This document shows positions 19,065-29,125 of a stretch of DNA of 64,000 nucleotides, in pieces. The first letter of the stretch is position 1. Each line of letters opens with the position of its first letter. Made by a program: the position numbers and the translations under genes. The DNA comes from Gloeocapsopsis sp. IPPAS B-1203. GTDB lineage: Bacteria; Cyanobacteriota; Cyanobacteriia; Cyanobacteriales; Chroococcidiopsidaceae. The notes beneath the pieces were generated by a model. The model did not search any database and had not been told where the DNA came from. It saw only the letters and a program-made list of their open reading frames with translations. Location of the stretch: positions 223,243 to 287,242 of the forward strand of contig NZ_PEIG01000007.1 of NCBI RefSeq assembly GCF_002749975.1, given 5' to 3'.

Positions 19065-20840
19065 TTAATCTACCGTTCTCAGCTCATAAATATTCCAGAA
19101 AGCGCCACCCAATGCAGAATATTGCACGCCCTGAATGCGATCGCGTACAGCTGTCATTGCTAAAGGACTCACGAGATAAATAAACGGTAAATATTCTTGA
19201 GTTAATTGCTGAGTTTGAGCATAAATTACTTTGCGTTGGGACTCGTCTAACTCCCGCGCCGCATCAATATAAAGATCGGAAATTTGCTGTTCCCAATCTG
19301 CAACTTCTCGCCCTTCAAGGGGTGGTTGTCCTGGAGGTAGTTTTTGATTGAAAGCGTGTAAACCGCCGTCAACTGACCAAATGTTAGCACTACTGTTAGG
19401 TTCAACACCACCAGTAAAGCCTAATAAATGACAATCCCAATCCAAAGTATTAGATAAGCGATCTACCAATACACTAAAAGCAAGAGGATTAAAATCAACT
19501 TGAATACCAATTTGGCTCAAGTCTTGTTTGATTTGTGCGCCCATTGCTTCCCGAATGCGATTACCTGCGTTTGTAATTAGCGAAAAGCGGACGCGATTGC
19601 CATCAGCATCTAGTAATTGACCTGCACTATTGTACTGAAATCCTGCTTGACGCAATAATTCTCTTGCCCGATCGGGATCGTATTCATATACCTTTAAGCC
19701 TTCCTCTGATGAGAGATAGTAAGGACTTTGCACAGAAATTGGCGAATTTTGTAACTGACCTAAACCACGAAAGATATTATTAATCATCCGTTGACGATCA
19801 ATTCCGTAGGCGATCGCCCGTCTGAAATCTGGAGAATTAAACCATCGCGACTTAACTGGATTAACTAATGGACGACCGTTTCTGCGACCTTTATTAAGAT
19901 TGAACGAGATAAAGTTGGTTCCAGGTGCAGGACCATCTTCGTATATCGTAAATCTGCCGCGATCTTCTTCGCGTTTGAGCAGTGAAAAGTATTCAGGTGT
20001 AACTGCGACAGAATCTAAACCTTGCGAACGAAATTGAACAAGCGATGTATCAGTTGATTCTACAATTTGCCAAATGAGCCGTTCAACATACGGTTGTGGA
20101 TTGCCTTGAGAATCGCGCCGCCAGTAGTAGGGGTTACGTCGATATACGACACGCTGACTCGTTACATACTCCTCAAGTTGATAAGGACCATTCACAATAA
20201 TTTTTTGAGGTGGTGTATCAACTCCCCATGTTGTTAAAAATCGAGGATTTCCTTGCGAATCTTTGGTTTCAACTGCTTCGCGCAAAGCATGAGCAGGTAA
20301 AATAGGTAAACCTGTAATTCGTAAAAAAGGCGCGAAAGGTTCTGGAGTGGTGAATTCTACTGTACGTGCATCAAGTTGACGAACAGTTGGTAATTGTCTA
20401 CTTTCACCAATACGTAAGACATCTCTGGTATCAGTAGGAATTGCTTCGTTAAGATAAACGCTGTTATAGGTAAAATCTACATCATCAGCAGTTAATGGTT
20501 CTCCGTCAGACCATCTTAATCCTTCGCGTAACGTAAAGGTAATTCTCAAGTTATTTTCAGCAATCTCCCACGATTCGGCTAACGCTGGTTCAACTGCACC
20601 TGTCAGCGGATTTTCTGTGACTAAACCGTCGTAGGTCAAACCAAAAATATTTGGGGACTCTTGATTCAGCGCATAGTTAAAAGTTTTCGGATCGCTAAGA
20701 ACACTAACAACAATTTGCGGAACTTGTGCGGCTACTGTTTCAAAATTAGCAGGATTACAACCCGAAAGCGCGATCGCCAAAATAAAGCACAACCCAACAG
20801 CACTCCAACGACGTAAAATACCTTTGACTGTAGCTTTCAT
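19065..20840 (-). CDS. ABC transporter peptide-binding lipoprotein, paralogue 2
   Basis: A 591-residue SBP family 5 protein, colinear with the product of 15901-17703 (for example LTADDVDFTYNSVYLNEAIP and FRRAIAYGIDRQRMINNIF). The signal sequence ends in a lipobox-like IALSGC. Its start is 3 bp from the end of the upstream lactonase gene, so the two are co-transcribed. The paralogues probably arose by tandem duplication and were later separated by accessory DNA. Confidence 0.92.
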   Translation of the reverse strand: MKATVKGILRRWSAVGLCFILAIALSGCNPANFETVAAQVPQIVVSVLSDPKTFNYALNQESPNIFGLTYDGLVTENPLTGAVEPALAESWEIAENNLRITFTLREGLRWSDGEPLTADDVDFTYNSVYLNEAIPTDTRDVLRIGESRQLPTVRQLDARTVEFTTPEPFAPFLRITGLPILPAHALREAVETKDSQGNPRFLTTWGVDTPPQKIIVNGPYQLEEYVTSQRVVYRRNPYYWRRDSQGNPQPYVERLIWQIVESTDTSLVQFRSQGLDSVAVTPEYFSLLKREEDRGRFTIYEDGPAPGTNFISFNLNKGRRNGRPLVNPVKSRWFNSPDFRRAIAYGIDRQRMINNIFRGLGQLQNSPISVQSPYYLSSEEGLKVYEYDPDRARELLRQAGFQYNSAGQLLDADGNRVRFSLITNAGNRIREAMGAQIKQDLSQIGIQVDFNPLAFSVLVDRLSNTLDWDCHLLGFTGGVEPNSSANIWSVDGGLHAFNQKLPPGQPPLEGREVADWEQQISDLYIDAARELDESQRKVIYAQTQQLTQEYLPFIYLVSPLAMTAVRDRIQGVQYSALGGAFWNIYELRTVD

Positions 20841-20843
20841 CCT

Positions 20844-21722
20844 TCACCCTGCAAATTCATAAGTAGGCATACCCGAAGTATTTGTAGCGAGGCTAAATAA
20901 GTCTCCTGAATCAAAGCTTTTTTGAATTTCCTCTTCACTCAAACCGACTGACGCAGTTGTGATATAAAGTGTTGCTAAATCTTGATTGCCAAATACACAA
21001 CACGTAGGGCGCTGCACAGGTATAGAAATCCGCGCCATTTCTTTTCCTGTCGAATCAAACTTAACAACGCACCAGCCATCCCAAATCGCCGACCAAACAC
21101 ATCCGTCTCGATCTACCGTCAAGCCATCAGGAACGCCATCTATATCGATCTCAGCAAACACGCGTTGATGACTAATATTGCCACTGTCTAAATCAAAGTC
21201 AAAGGCATAGATTTTTTTTAAAGGCGAATCAGTTAAATAAAATGTCTTGTGATCGGGACTCCATCCCAGTCCATTTGATACCGTTAAACCTGTTAAAAGA
21301 ACGTGTAACGAACCATCAGGATCGTAGCGAAACAACCGCGCTGTAGGTCCACTTGTAGACATGGAACCAAACCAAAAACGCCCTACTGGATCGCATTTAC
21401 CATCATTGAGACGAATATCTGATGGCTTTTCTTTTTCAACATCAATAATCGGCGTTACTTCACCGTTACTCGTATCTAAAAACGCCAATCGATGGCGCTG
21501 CGCCATAATAAAACGGTCTGTTCCTGCTGGTGCAATACAACCGACAACTTCGCCCACATCAAAGAATTTTTGTTCGCCTGTTTTTGGATCGAATTCGTGA
21601 ACTCGGTGATTATAAATATCAACCCAGTACAGTAATTGACTTTGTGAATGCCAAATTGGTCCTTCTCCTAGCCTTGCTCTAGCCCTGAGAACATTTTTAG
21701 GCGATTCATTAATAGAATTCAT
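20844..21722 (-). CDS. SMP-30/gluconolactonase-family protein
   Basis: A 292-residue six-bladed beta-propeller lactonase of the SMP-30/LRE family. Seen are the metal-binding Glu in ARLGEGPIWH, RLNDGKCDPVGRFWFGSM, SNGLGWSPDHKTFYLTDSP and PDGLTVDRDGCVW. It would hydrolyse a sugar lactone or similar ester. It is directly upstream of, and coupled to, a peptide-binding lipoprotein gene, an odd pairing that may mean the transporter handles more than peptides. Confidence 0.88.
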   Translation of the reverse strand: MNSINESPKNVLRARARLGEGPIWHSQSQLLYWVDIYNHRVHEFDPKTGEQKFFDVGEVVGCIAPAGTDRFIMAQRHRLAFLDTSNGEVTPIIDVEKEKPSDIRLNDGKCDPVGRFWFGSMSTSGPTARLFRYDPDGSLHVLLTGLTVSNGLGWSPDHKTFYLTDSPLKKIYAFDFDLDSGNISHQRVFAEIDIDGVPDGLTVDRDGCVWSAIWDGWCVVKFDSTGKEMARISIPVQRPTCCVFGNQDLATLYITTASVGLSEEEIQKSFDSGDLFSLATNTSGMPTYEFAG

Positions 21723-21812
21723 AACAGATTTTACACCCAGTTTACATTTTAGTAATATTCAGTAATTTCAATAAAAACAATTACCCATTACCAATTACCA
21801 ATTACCCATTAC

Positions 21813-22292
21813 CTAACTTTGTTGCAGTAACACTACTGCATACGCTGCAATACCTTCTTCTCTTCCTACGGGACCTAATTTTTCGTTTGTTGTTGCTTTA
21901 ATCCCAATTTGATCGGGTTGTACTGCTAAAACTTCTGCAAGGCGCGATCGCATTTGTTGAATATGCGGTTTCAACTTCGGACGTTCTGCGACAACTACCG
22001 AGTCTATATTGCCAATTTGCCAGCCGCGATCGCCGATTAATTGATTCACTTTAGCGAGTAAAACTAAACTATCCGCACCTTTCCACTGCGGATCAGTTGG
22101 GGGAAAATATAACCCAATGTCACCCAAACTCAAAGCGCCTAACATCGCATCCATAATTGCATGAGTAAGGACATCAGCATCACTATGTCCGAGTAAACCG
22201 CGATCGTGCGGAATTTCTACACCACCCAAAATTAAACGCCGATCAAAGCTTAATTGATGAATATCGTAGCCGTTACCAATCCGAATGTTCAT
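21813..22292 (-). CDS. ispF: 2-C-methyl-D-erythritol 2,4-cyclodiphosphate synthase
   Basis: Non-mevalonate isoprenoid enzyme that forms the cyclic diphosphate MEcPP. The 159 residues include the metal-binding GNGYDIHQL and [20 protein letters not shown], the phrase [15 protein letters not shown] and the ending [19 protein letters not shown]. It is complete. trmD lies upstream on the same strand, with a 159-bp repeat-bearing spacer between. Confidence 0.95.
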   Translation of the reverse strand: MNIRIGNGYDIHQLSFDRRLILGGVEIPHDRGLLGHSDADVLTHAIMDAMLGALSLGDIGLYFPPTDPQWKGADSLVLLAKVNQLIGDRGWQIGNIDSVVVAERPKLKPHIQQMRSRLAEVLAVQPDQIGIKATTNEKLGPVGREEGIAAYAVVLLQQS

Positions 22293-22451
22293 GAGTACAG
22301 TTACAAAAAACCCTCTTTTAGTAACGATACCTCAGTTGGTAATTGGTAATAGGTAATTGGTAATTGACAAAAGTAGAGCAGTTATTGATTATCTGTTAGC
22401 TTTAGCGATCGCATTCAAGTTCTCACCCTATTACCAGTTACCGATGACCCA

Positions 22452-23162
22452 TTACCTGTCTATATCTGATTGCGATTTGATATTTTCTAACCATTCGGCA
22501 TAGAGATCGGGGCGGCGATCGCGCGTACGTGCAATTTGTTGTTCGTATCGCCACTGGGCAATTTTTTCATGATTTCCTGAACGTAACACATCAGGCACTT
22601 TCCACCCGCGAAACTCCGCCGGACGTGTATACTGTGGATAATCTAATAACCCAGCTTCAAAACTTTCAGATTTGAGCGATTCCGCTTTACCTACCGTTCC
22701 AGGAAGTAACCGCGTGACACCATTAATTAACGCTAGTGCCGGAATTTCGCCCCCAGTCAGCACAAAATCACCTAAAGAAATCTCGCGCGTGACTAAATGA
22801 AGTACTCGCTCATCGACACCTTCATAATGACCGCAAATCACCACTAACTGCTCGTATGTCGCTAAGTCTTGAAGTAAAGGTTGCTTTAGTGTTTGACCTT
22901 GGGGAGTCATCAGAATAATCTCCCGTCGGGATAAAGCAGGTAATGATTCAATTGCTGCAAAAATGGGTTCAGGCTTCATCAACATGCCCACGCCACCACC
23001 GTAAGGTTCATCATCAACTTTGTGATGCTTATCTGTTGTAAACTCGCGAGGATTGATTAAGTTAACTGTAGCAATTTGTCGTGCTAAAGCTTTCCCTAAC
23101 AATCCTGACTTCAGGGCAGAGCAAAAAAAATCTGGAAACAGAGTAACTATATCAAATCGCAC
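22452..23162 (-). CDS. trmD: tRNA (guanine-N1)-methyltransferase TrmD
   Basis: SPOUT-class enzyme that methylates G37 of tRNAs to prevent frameshifting. The 236-residue product has the trefoil-knot SAM site: VVICGHYEGVDERV and SLGDFVLTGGEIPALALING. The substrate loop carries VDDEPYGGGVGMLMKPEP. Full length. Confidence 0.95.
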   Translation of the reverse strand: MRFDIVTLFPDFFCSALKSGLLGKALARQIATVNLINPREFTTDKHHKVDDEPYGGGVGMLMKPEPIFAAIESLPALSRREIILMTPQGQTLKQPLLQDLATYEQLVVICGHYEGVDERVLHLVTREISLGDFVLTGGEIPALALINGVTRLLPGTVGKAESLKSESFEAGLLDYPQYTRPAEFRGWKVPDVLRSGNHEKIAQWRYEQQIARTRDRRPDLYAEWLENIKSQSDIDR

Positions 23163-23531
23163 AGTAATCCAATAAAGAAACAGCTAATTTGATGAATTAG
23201 TTAGTGACTAGTAGCTAGTGGCTAGTGGTACAGGTGGAATGACCTGTGACTCCTGTAACTTAATGTTTTAGCTAAAAGTTTTTCTAATTGCTTAAATTAT
23301 GTTTAAATATTTTCACATCTTGCGGATTATTATTAAAGATTCAGGGTTAAAAATTGCTCGACTTAGGAGCAATCCTCAGCAAAGCAGTTGCTTATCAGAC
23401 CTGTTCGTACTTGTGGTGCAGCAATGAGCGATCGCAGGCGTCTGTTGAGCAAGATCAGATCGCATCCGCGATCTGAATTCACTGATCTGCGGTCGGGTTT
23501 AAGTTCCCTGAGGCTGAAAAGAGGAAGACAC
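23163..23531. other. Upstream region of cphB with a small hairpin
   Basis: No gene is seen, though an in-frame extension of cphB starts at 23388. A perfect 7-bp dyad ATTGCTC/GAGCAAT with a 7-base loop lies at 23353-23373 and may sit in the cphB leader. Short CTAGTGGCTAGTGG-type repeats occur near 23215. Confidence 0.45.
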
Positions 23532-24392
23532 ATGGCGCAATTAGAAGCTCAATTGCTAGAAATGAGAAAGCCCCAATCTACTACAACTGCCGTATTGATT
23601 ATAGGTGGTGCTGAAGACAAAGTTCACGGCAGAGAAATATTACAAACGTTTTTTAACCGCGCTGGCGGACAAAATGCTCACATCGCGATTATTCCCTCAG
23701 CTTCACGCGAACCAGCCATCATTGGCAACAGATACATGAGTATCTTTGAAGAAATGGGAGCTAAGCAAATTGAGCTACTAGACATTCGCGAGCGACAGCA
23801 GTGTGAAGATCTTAATGTCCAAAAGTGTTTAGAAACTTGCACCGGAGTATTTTGGACTGGTGGAGATCAACTTCGTTTATGTGGTGTATTAGCTGATACT
23901 CCGGCAATGGAGACAATTCGCCAACGCGTACAGTGTAACGAACTAACATTAGCTGGAACGAGTGCCGGAGCTGCTGTAATGGGTCATTATATGATTGCGG
24001 GTGGTGGCAGTGGCGAGTCGCCAAATCGTTCCTTGGTTGATTTAGGAACAGGCTTAGGGATTATTCCTGAGTTGATTGTCGATCAACACTTTCAAAACCG
24101 CAACCGCATGGCACGCTTAATTAGTGCGATCGCTTGCTATCCAGATCGTTTGGGTATTGGTATTGATGAAGATACCTGCGCTTTGATCGAAAGTGATGGA
24201 ACTTTACAAGTGATGGGGAAAGGAACTGTCACTGTAATTGATCCTGGTGAAGTAACACATACTAATTACAGTGCAGTTACAGCTACCGAACCTTTGAGCC
24301 TACATAACTTACGTCTACACATTCTCAGTTATGGCGATCGCTATCACTTGTATAAGCGCAAAGTTTTATCTGCTAGTCATCTCCAAAAGTAA
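23532..24392 (+). CDS. cphB: Cyanophycinase
   Basis: Serine-type peptidase that degrades cyanophycin to beta-Asp-Arg dipeptides. The nucleophile is in LAGTSAGAAVMGHYM, with VLIIGGAEDKVHGREIL near the N-terminus and IGIDEDTCALI later. I chose ATG 23532 (MAQLEAQLLEM, 286 residues) because the longer frame from 23388 adds an arginine-rich stretch not typical of the family. It is 137 bp upstream of cphA in the usual cphB-cphA order, so storage and release genes are paired. Confidence 0.95.
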   Translation: MAQLEAQLLEMRKPQSTTTAVLIIGGAEDKVHGREILQTFFNRAGGQNAHIAIIPSASREPAIIGNRYMSIFEEMGAKQIELLDIRERQQCEDLNVQKCLETCTGVFWTGGDQLRLCGVLADTPAMETIRQRVQCNELTLAGTSAGAAVMGHYMIAGGGSGESPNRSLVDLGTGLGIIPELIVDQHFQNRNRMARLISAIACYPDRLGIGIDEDTCALIESDGTLQVMGKGTVTVIDPGEVTHTNYSAVTATEPLSLHNLRLHILSYGDRYHLYKRKVLSASHLQK

Positions 24393-24529
24393 TTGGAGTT
24401 ACTGTGGCACTATCATTAAGTAAGTTATAACTTCCTACCATAGATAGCTGACAAACTGTTCTCAATGAACAGTTTCCTGCTCACGCACAAGTGGAAACTA
24501 GATTATTGGATGCGAATTCAAGAGCGCAC

Positions 24530-27223
24530 ATGAGAATCCTCAAAATCCAGACTTTACGCGGTCCCAATTACTGGAGTATTCGACGGCACAAGCTAATCGT
24601 CATGCGATTAGACTTAGAAGAGTTAGCTGAGAAACCCTCCAACGAAATATCAGGCTTCTACGAAGGATTAGTCGAGGCACTACCAAGTCTGGAATCACAT
24701 TTGTGTTCGCCTGGCTGTCATGGTGGTTTTTTGATGCGGGTGCGTGAAGGCACAATGATGGGGCACATTATCGAGCACGTCGCCCTAGAATTACAAGAAC
24801 TTGCAGGAATGCCCGCAGGATTTGGTCGGACAAGGGAAACGGGAACTCCTGGAGTGTATCAAGTTGTCTTTGAGTACCAAGAAGAGCAAGCAGGACGTTA
24901 TACTGCCAGGGCAGCAGTGCGCCTTTGTCAAAGCATTGTGAATAAAGGGTACTATCTCCGACAAGAACTTGAGCAAGATCTAGAAGATCTTAGAGATCTA
25001 CAGCGCGACGCCGCACTAGGACCAAGTACCGATGCGATTGTCCAAGAAGCCGAAGCACGAGGTATGCCTTGGATGTCGTTGGGAACGCGCTTTTTAATTC
25101 AACTCGGCTACGGTGTCCATCAAAAACGCATTCAAGCGACGATGACAGCCCAAACAGGAATTTTGGGAGTTGAACTTGCCTGTGACAAAGAAGGAACAAA
25201 ACGGATCTTAGCAGATGCAGGTGTGCCAGTTCCTAGAGGCACAGTGATTAACTATTTTGATGAACTTGAAACTGCGATCGCGGATGTTGGTGGCTACCCG
25301 ATTGTAATTAAACCTCTTGATGGCAATCATGGTCGAGGGATTACGATTGATATTCGGAATTGGGAAGAAGCTGAAGCGGCTTATGATGCAGCACGAGAGG
25401 TGTCACGGTCAATTATTGTTGAACGGTACTATACTGGTCGCGACCACCGCGTTTTAGTTGTTGATGGGAAAGTTGTAGCCGTAGCAGAACGCATACCTGC
25501 CCATGTTGTTGGTAATGGTGCAAGTACAATTGAAGAACTTATTAAGCAAACGAATAGTGACCCGAATCGCGGTGAAGGACACGATAATGTTCTGACTCGC
25601 ATTGAACTGGACCGCACCAGCTACCAGCTTCTAGAACGACAGGGGTATACTGTTGATACTGTGCTGCCTAAAGATGAAATTTGCTATCTGCGCGCGACAG
25701 CAAACTTAAGCACTGGTGGTATTGCTGTAGACCGCACTGACGATATTCACCCCGAAAACGTCTGGTTAGCACAGCGAGTCGCTAAGGTTATTGGTTTAGA
25801 TATTGCAGGAATTGATATTGTCACAGAAGACATCACACGTCCTTTGCGTGAAGTTGATGGCGTGATTGTGGAAGTTAATGCTGCTCCTGGGTTTAGAATG
25901 CACGTCAGCCCTAGTCGCGGAATTCCTCGCAATGTCGCAGGGGCTGTATTAGATATGCTGTTTCCTCCCGAAAAACCCAGCCGCATTCCCATTCTAGCGG
26001 TGACTGGTACCAATGGTAAAACGACAACAACACGACTACTCGCCCATATTTTCAAACAAACAGGTCAAGTGATCGGTTATACAACAACTGACGGGACATA
26101 TATTGGCGACTACTTAGTTGAACCAGGTGATAATACAGGTCCGCAAAGTGCGCAACTAATTTTACAAGATCCGACTGTGGAAGTTGCTGTATTAGAATCG
26201 GCACGCGGAGGAATATTACGCTCAGGGTTAGCATTTGATGCTAGTAATGTTGGCGTCGTGTTGAATGTGGCTGCCGACCATTTAGGCATCGGTGATATTG
26301 ACACCATCGATCAAATGGCACACCTCAAGAGTGTCGTTGCTGAAGCTGTCTTACCTAATGGTTATGCTGTATTGAATGCAGATGACGTACGCGTGGCTGC
26401 GATGCGCGATCGCGTCAAATCACAAGTTGCTTTCTTTACCATGAGTCCTGACAATGAACTGGTGAAGCAGCACACTCAACAAGGTGGATTAGCCGCAGTT
26501 TATGAAAACGGTTACTTATCAATTCTTAAAGGTGATTGGACACTACGCATCGAACAAGCAGTGAATGTACCGCTGACAATGGCAGGTAAAGCACCGTTTA
26601 TGATTGCTAATGCTTTAGCCGCTAGTTTAGCCGCTTTTGTGCAAGGAGTCTCGATTGAGCAAATTCGCGCTGGGTTGAATACATTTAAAGCCTCGGTGAA
26701 TCAAACACCAGGACGAATGAATCTATTCAATTTAGGTCGCTATCATGCACTCATTGACTATGCTCATAATCCTCATAGTTATGAAGCATTAGGTGGTTTC
26801 ATTCGCAATTGGACAGGCGAGAGAATTGGTGTCGTTGGTGGACCTGGCGATCGCCGCGATGAAGATTTTATTACACTCGGTAAACTCTCTGCTGGAATTT
26901 TTGATCGCATTATTATCAAAGAAGATGATGATACTCGTGGGCGATCGCGTGGTTCAGCAGCTGAACTTATCCTCAAAGGGATCATGCAAGTTAAGCCTGA
27001 TTGCCCTTACGAGTCAATTTTGGACGAGACAACTGCGATCAACAAAGGACTAGATAGCGCCTCTGACGGCAGTTTAGTTGTCATCTTACCTGAAAGTGTA
27101 ACGCGGGCAATTAGCTTAATTGAAGCGCGTCGCCCTGTTGGAGATGATATCCAACAACCAAATGAAAATTCAACAACAGATACGCAAATTAGCGTACAAT
27201 CTTCTGTTGCTAATCAGTTGTAA
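24530..27223 (+). CDS. cphA: Cyanophycin synthetase
   Basis: Makes the nitrogen reserve polymer multi-L-arginyl-poly-L-aspartate from Asp, Arg and ATP. The 897-residue protein (start MRILKIQTLRGPNYWS) has an N-terminal domain, a central ATP-grasp region (YPIVIKPLDGNHGRGI) and a C-terminal Mur-ligase domain with the P-loop VTGTNGKTTTTRL and the phrase DYAHNPHSYEALGG. All regions are intact. A start 13 codons upstream is possible but adds non-family residues. Confidence 0.96.
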   Translation: MRILKIQTLRGPNYWSIRRHKLIVMRLDLEELAEKPSNEISGFYEGLVEALPSLESHLCSPGCHGGFLMRVREGTMMGHIIEHVALELQELAGMPAGFGRTRETGTPGVYQVVFEYQEEQAGRYTARAAVRLCQSIVNKGYYLRQELEQDLEDLRDLQRDAALGPSTDAIVQEAEARGMPWMSLGTRFLIQLGYGVHQKRIQATMTAQTGILGVELACDKEGTKRILADAGVPVPRGTVINYFDELETAIADVGGYPIVIKPLDGNHGRGITIDIRNWEEAEAAYDAAREVSRSIIVERYYTGRDHRVLVVDGKVVAVAERIPAHVVGNGASTIEELIKQTNSDPNRGEGHDNVLTRIELDRTSYQLLERQGYTVDTVLPKDEICYLRATANLSTGGIAVDRTDDIHPENVWLAQRVAKVIGLDIAGIDIVTEDITRPLREVDGVIVEVNAAPGFRMHVSPSRGIPRNVAGAVLDMLFPPEKPSRIPILAVTGTNGKTTTTRLLAHIFKQTGQVIGYTTTDGTYIGDYLVEPGDNTGPQSAQLILQDPTVEVAVLESARGGILRSGLAFDASNVGVVLNVAADHLGIGDIDTIDQMAHLKSVVAEAVLPNGYAVLNADDVRVAAMRDRVKSQVAFFTMSPDNELVKQHTQQGGLAAVYENGYLSILKGDWTLRIEQAVNVPLTMAGKAPFMIANALAASLAAFVQGVSIEQIRAGLNTFKASVNQTPGRMNLFNLGRYHALIDYAHNPHSYEALGGFIRNWTGERIGVVGGPGDRRDEDFITLGKLSAGIFDRIIIKEDDDTRGRSRGSAAELILKGIMQVKPDCPYESILDETTAINKGLDSASDGSLVVILPESVTRAISLIEARRPVGDDIQQPNENSTTDTQISVQSSVANQL

Positions 27224-27228
27224 GCTTA

Positions 27229-27349
27229 GCGAATAAATTCGCGGATCTCTTGCATGAACGCTTGGCGAATTTATTCGCAGCTAAACAAGCAAAGTCCACC
27301 TCCGTGGACTTACTGAGAAAACTTTTATATTAGTGTGCGGAGGCACACT
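27229..27349. repeat. Cluster of four intergenic palindromes
   Basis: GCGAATAAATTCGC (27229-27242), GCGAATTTATTCGC (27265-27278), AAGTCCAC-CTCC-GTGGACTT (27292-27311) and AGTGTGC-GGAG-GCACACT (27332-27349). These are the densest members of the window's hairpin family. They lie between convergent cphA and tatA and could terminate both. Confidence 0.65.
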
Positions 27350-27429
27350 TCGTTGATGTAGCCTCGACTTCAGTCGCAAGGCTACGATCTGAACCGCAGG
27401 CTTACGTAGCGTCCTCTGACCTTTGACCC

Positions 27430-27600
27430 CTATCTATCATGATCTTGTTCAACATCATCGTCAGATCCTTTCAACTCTTCTTTAAAGCCACGCAAGGTTT
27501 TACCCAAGGCACTACCCATCTCTGGAATCTTCTTAGGACCAAAGATCAATATTGCAGCTAAAGCAATAACACCCACCTCTGGCCATCCTAAACCAAACAT
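27430..27600 (-). CDS. tatA: TatA/E-type twin-arginine translocase subunit
   Basis: A 56-residue Sec-independent translocase pore protein. It reads MFGLGWPEVGVIALAAILIF as the short membrane helix, then FGPKKIPEMGSALGKTLRGF as the hinge and amphipathic helix, and an acidic tail. It is preceded by a strong AGGAGG ribosome-binding site 7 bases before the ATG. It would help export folded proteins across the thylakoid or plasma membrane. tatC is not in the window. Confidence 0.92.
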   Translation of the reverse strand: MFGLGWPEVGVIALAAILIFGPKKIPEMGSALGKTLRGFKEELKGSDDDVEQDHDR

Positions 27601-27666
27601 ATTTGCCTCCTGGAATCCTTCCTGAATTACTATAAACAGGAAGCGAATCTTTTTTGTATATTACAC

Positions 27667-29049
27667 CTACTCTTTGATAACTGGCATACCCAGCCAGTCG
27701 CTAAGTTCTTGAGCTAACCAATCGATTTCTGGTTCAGTAAGGACGCGATCGCCTAATTCATATTTTTGGGTTCCTACCCAGATATTAATTTGTGGCTTAA
27801 CTTCAACGAGATCGCCCCCGCTATTTTTGACCATGCTCATGAATTTTGATGTACGTTCTAATTTCGTAATATTCTGGATACCAGCGACACGCGGACGACG
27901 ATACTGCCAGCCTAATATTTCGTGACTGAGCGAAATTTGTTTTTGATCAACTCTCAACCGGACACGTCGAAATAAATTAGAGGCGATTTGCCACACCATT
28001 CCTGCGCCTGCGCCCCAAAATGGTAGAGAAAATAGAGTAAAAAATAGATTAATAGGAAAAGGTGCTGCAACAACAGTAAAACCCGTCCACACCACAACAA
28101 AAGAATTCCACGCAATTGCAAATAAAGTTAAGCCTACAATTTCAGGGCTAAATCCTTTCGCAGGCAGTGTAATGTCTAGAACGTTGGCATCCTTATACAA
28201 TGAAACCTTGCTATTAAATGGCTTGCCAACTGTTAAAGTAGTATCCTTGAGCATTGGCTCGCGCAGTGCTTGCAAAGCTTGTTTAGCAGACAAAAAGCGG
28301 CGGTCTAAGCTAGGTTCGGTCATCCGCCTTAACCATCTTGTAAAAGTAGGGCTAAGCGTTGTGACTTGCTCAAATTGAATTCGTCCATCGCGGTGTGGTA
28401 AATCAGCGGGGTGTGTCCCTGTGACTAACGCCATGAGAGTAGCGCCTAAACTGTAGAGATCCGATGCTGGAACTGCGCGATCGCCAAATTGCTCTGGTGG
28501 CATATAACCATAAGTCCCCACTACCGTCATTGTTCCACCTTCACGAGCAGCAAGTGTTTGTACTGACCCAAAATCGACAAGATAAACACGTAAATGTTTT
28601 TCTGAGCGTGTCAAGAGAATGTTACTTGGCTTAATATCGCGGTGAATGACTGGAGGTTGATGGCTGTGGAGGTAAGTCAGAATTTCTAAAAGTGCTGTAG
28701 CAATTTGCTGAACATCAAATTCACTAAATACTGTTCCTTGTCTTAAATGTTCCTCTAAAGACTTTGCGGGAAGATAAGTTTGGACGAGGGCAAATCCTTT
28801 AAATTGTGCTGAATCAAGCTCAAAATAATCTAAATAACGCGGAATTGCTGGATGCGCAACGGTCTTTAAAATTTCTGCTTCTCGCCCGAATAGCTTCAAA
28901 TCGTCCCATTCAAAATCATGACTAAACGACAGTAACTTCACAACAACTAAATTTTGAGTTGTTAAATCGCGGGCTAATAGCGTCCGGCGTCCAGATTTTT
29001 TTGCTAATTGTTGTTGCACTTCGTAGCGATCGCCTAATATCTGAGCCAT
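27667..29049 (-). CDS. Serine/threonine protein kinase with C-terminal membrane region
   Basis: A Hanks-type kinase of 460 residues starting MAQILGDRYEVQQQLAKKSG. Residues 10 to 270 are the kinase domain, with catalytic HRDIKPSNILL, LVDFGSVQTL in place of canonical DFG, and GTYGYMPPEQFG. Two hydrophobic segments (about 300 to 350) precede a cytoplasmic C-terminal domain of about 100 residues. The glycine loop (LAKKSGRRTLLARD) lacks the usual GxGxxG, as in other cyanobacterial kinases of this class. Targets are unknown. Confidence 0.88.
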   Translation of the reverse strand: MAQILGDRYEVQQQLAKKSGRRTLLARDLTTQNLVVVKLLSFSHDFEWDDLKLFGREAEILKTVAHPAIPRYLDYFELDSAQFKGFALVQTYLPAKSLEEHLRQGTVFSEFDVQQIATALLEILTYLHSHQPPVIHRDIKPSNILLTRSEKHLRVYLVDFGSVQTLAAREGGTMTVVGTYGYMPPEQFGDRAVPASDLYSLGATLMALVTGTHPADLPHRDGRIQFEQVTTLSPTFTRWLRRMTEPSLDRRFLSAKQALQALREPMLKDTTLTVGKPFNSKVSLYKDANVLDITLPAKGFSPEIVGLTLFAIAWNSFVVVWTGFTVVAAPFPINLFFTLFSLPFWGAGAGMVWQIASNLFRRVRLRVDQKQISLSHEILGWQYRRPRVAGIQNITKLERTSKFMSMVKNSGGDLVEVKPQINIWVGTQKYELGDRVLTEPEIDWLAQELSDWLGMPVIKE

Positions 29050-29125
29050 GTACTGCATGCTGTTGTGAGCGTATACAGCTGTTATAGCTTTGGAAGATCG
29101 GCGACTGCAATGGTATCTTTTTCCT

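Noticed and set aside
24791..27053. Several 60-100 residue frames on both strands inside cphA
   Set aside because: All lie within the clearly coding cyanophycin synthetase frame and lack motifs or ribosome-binding sites.
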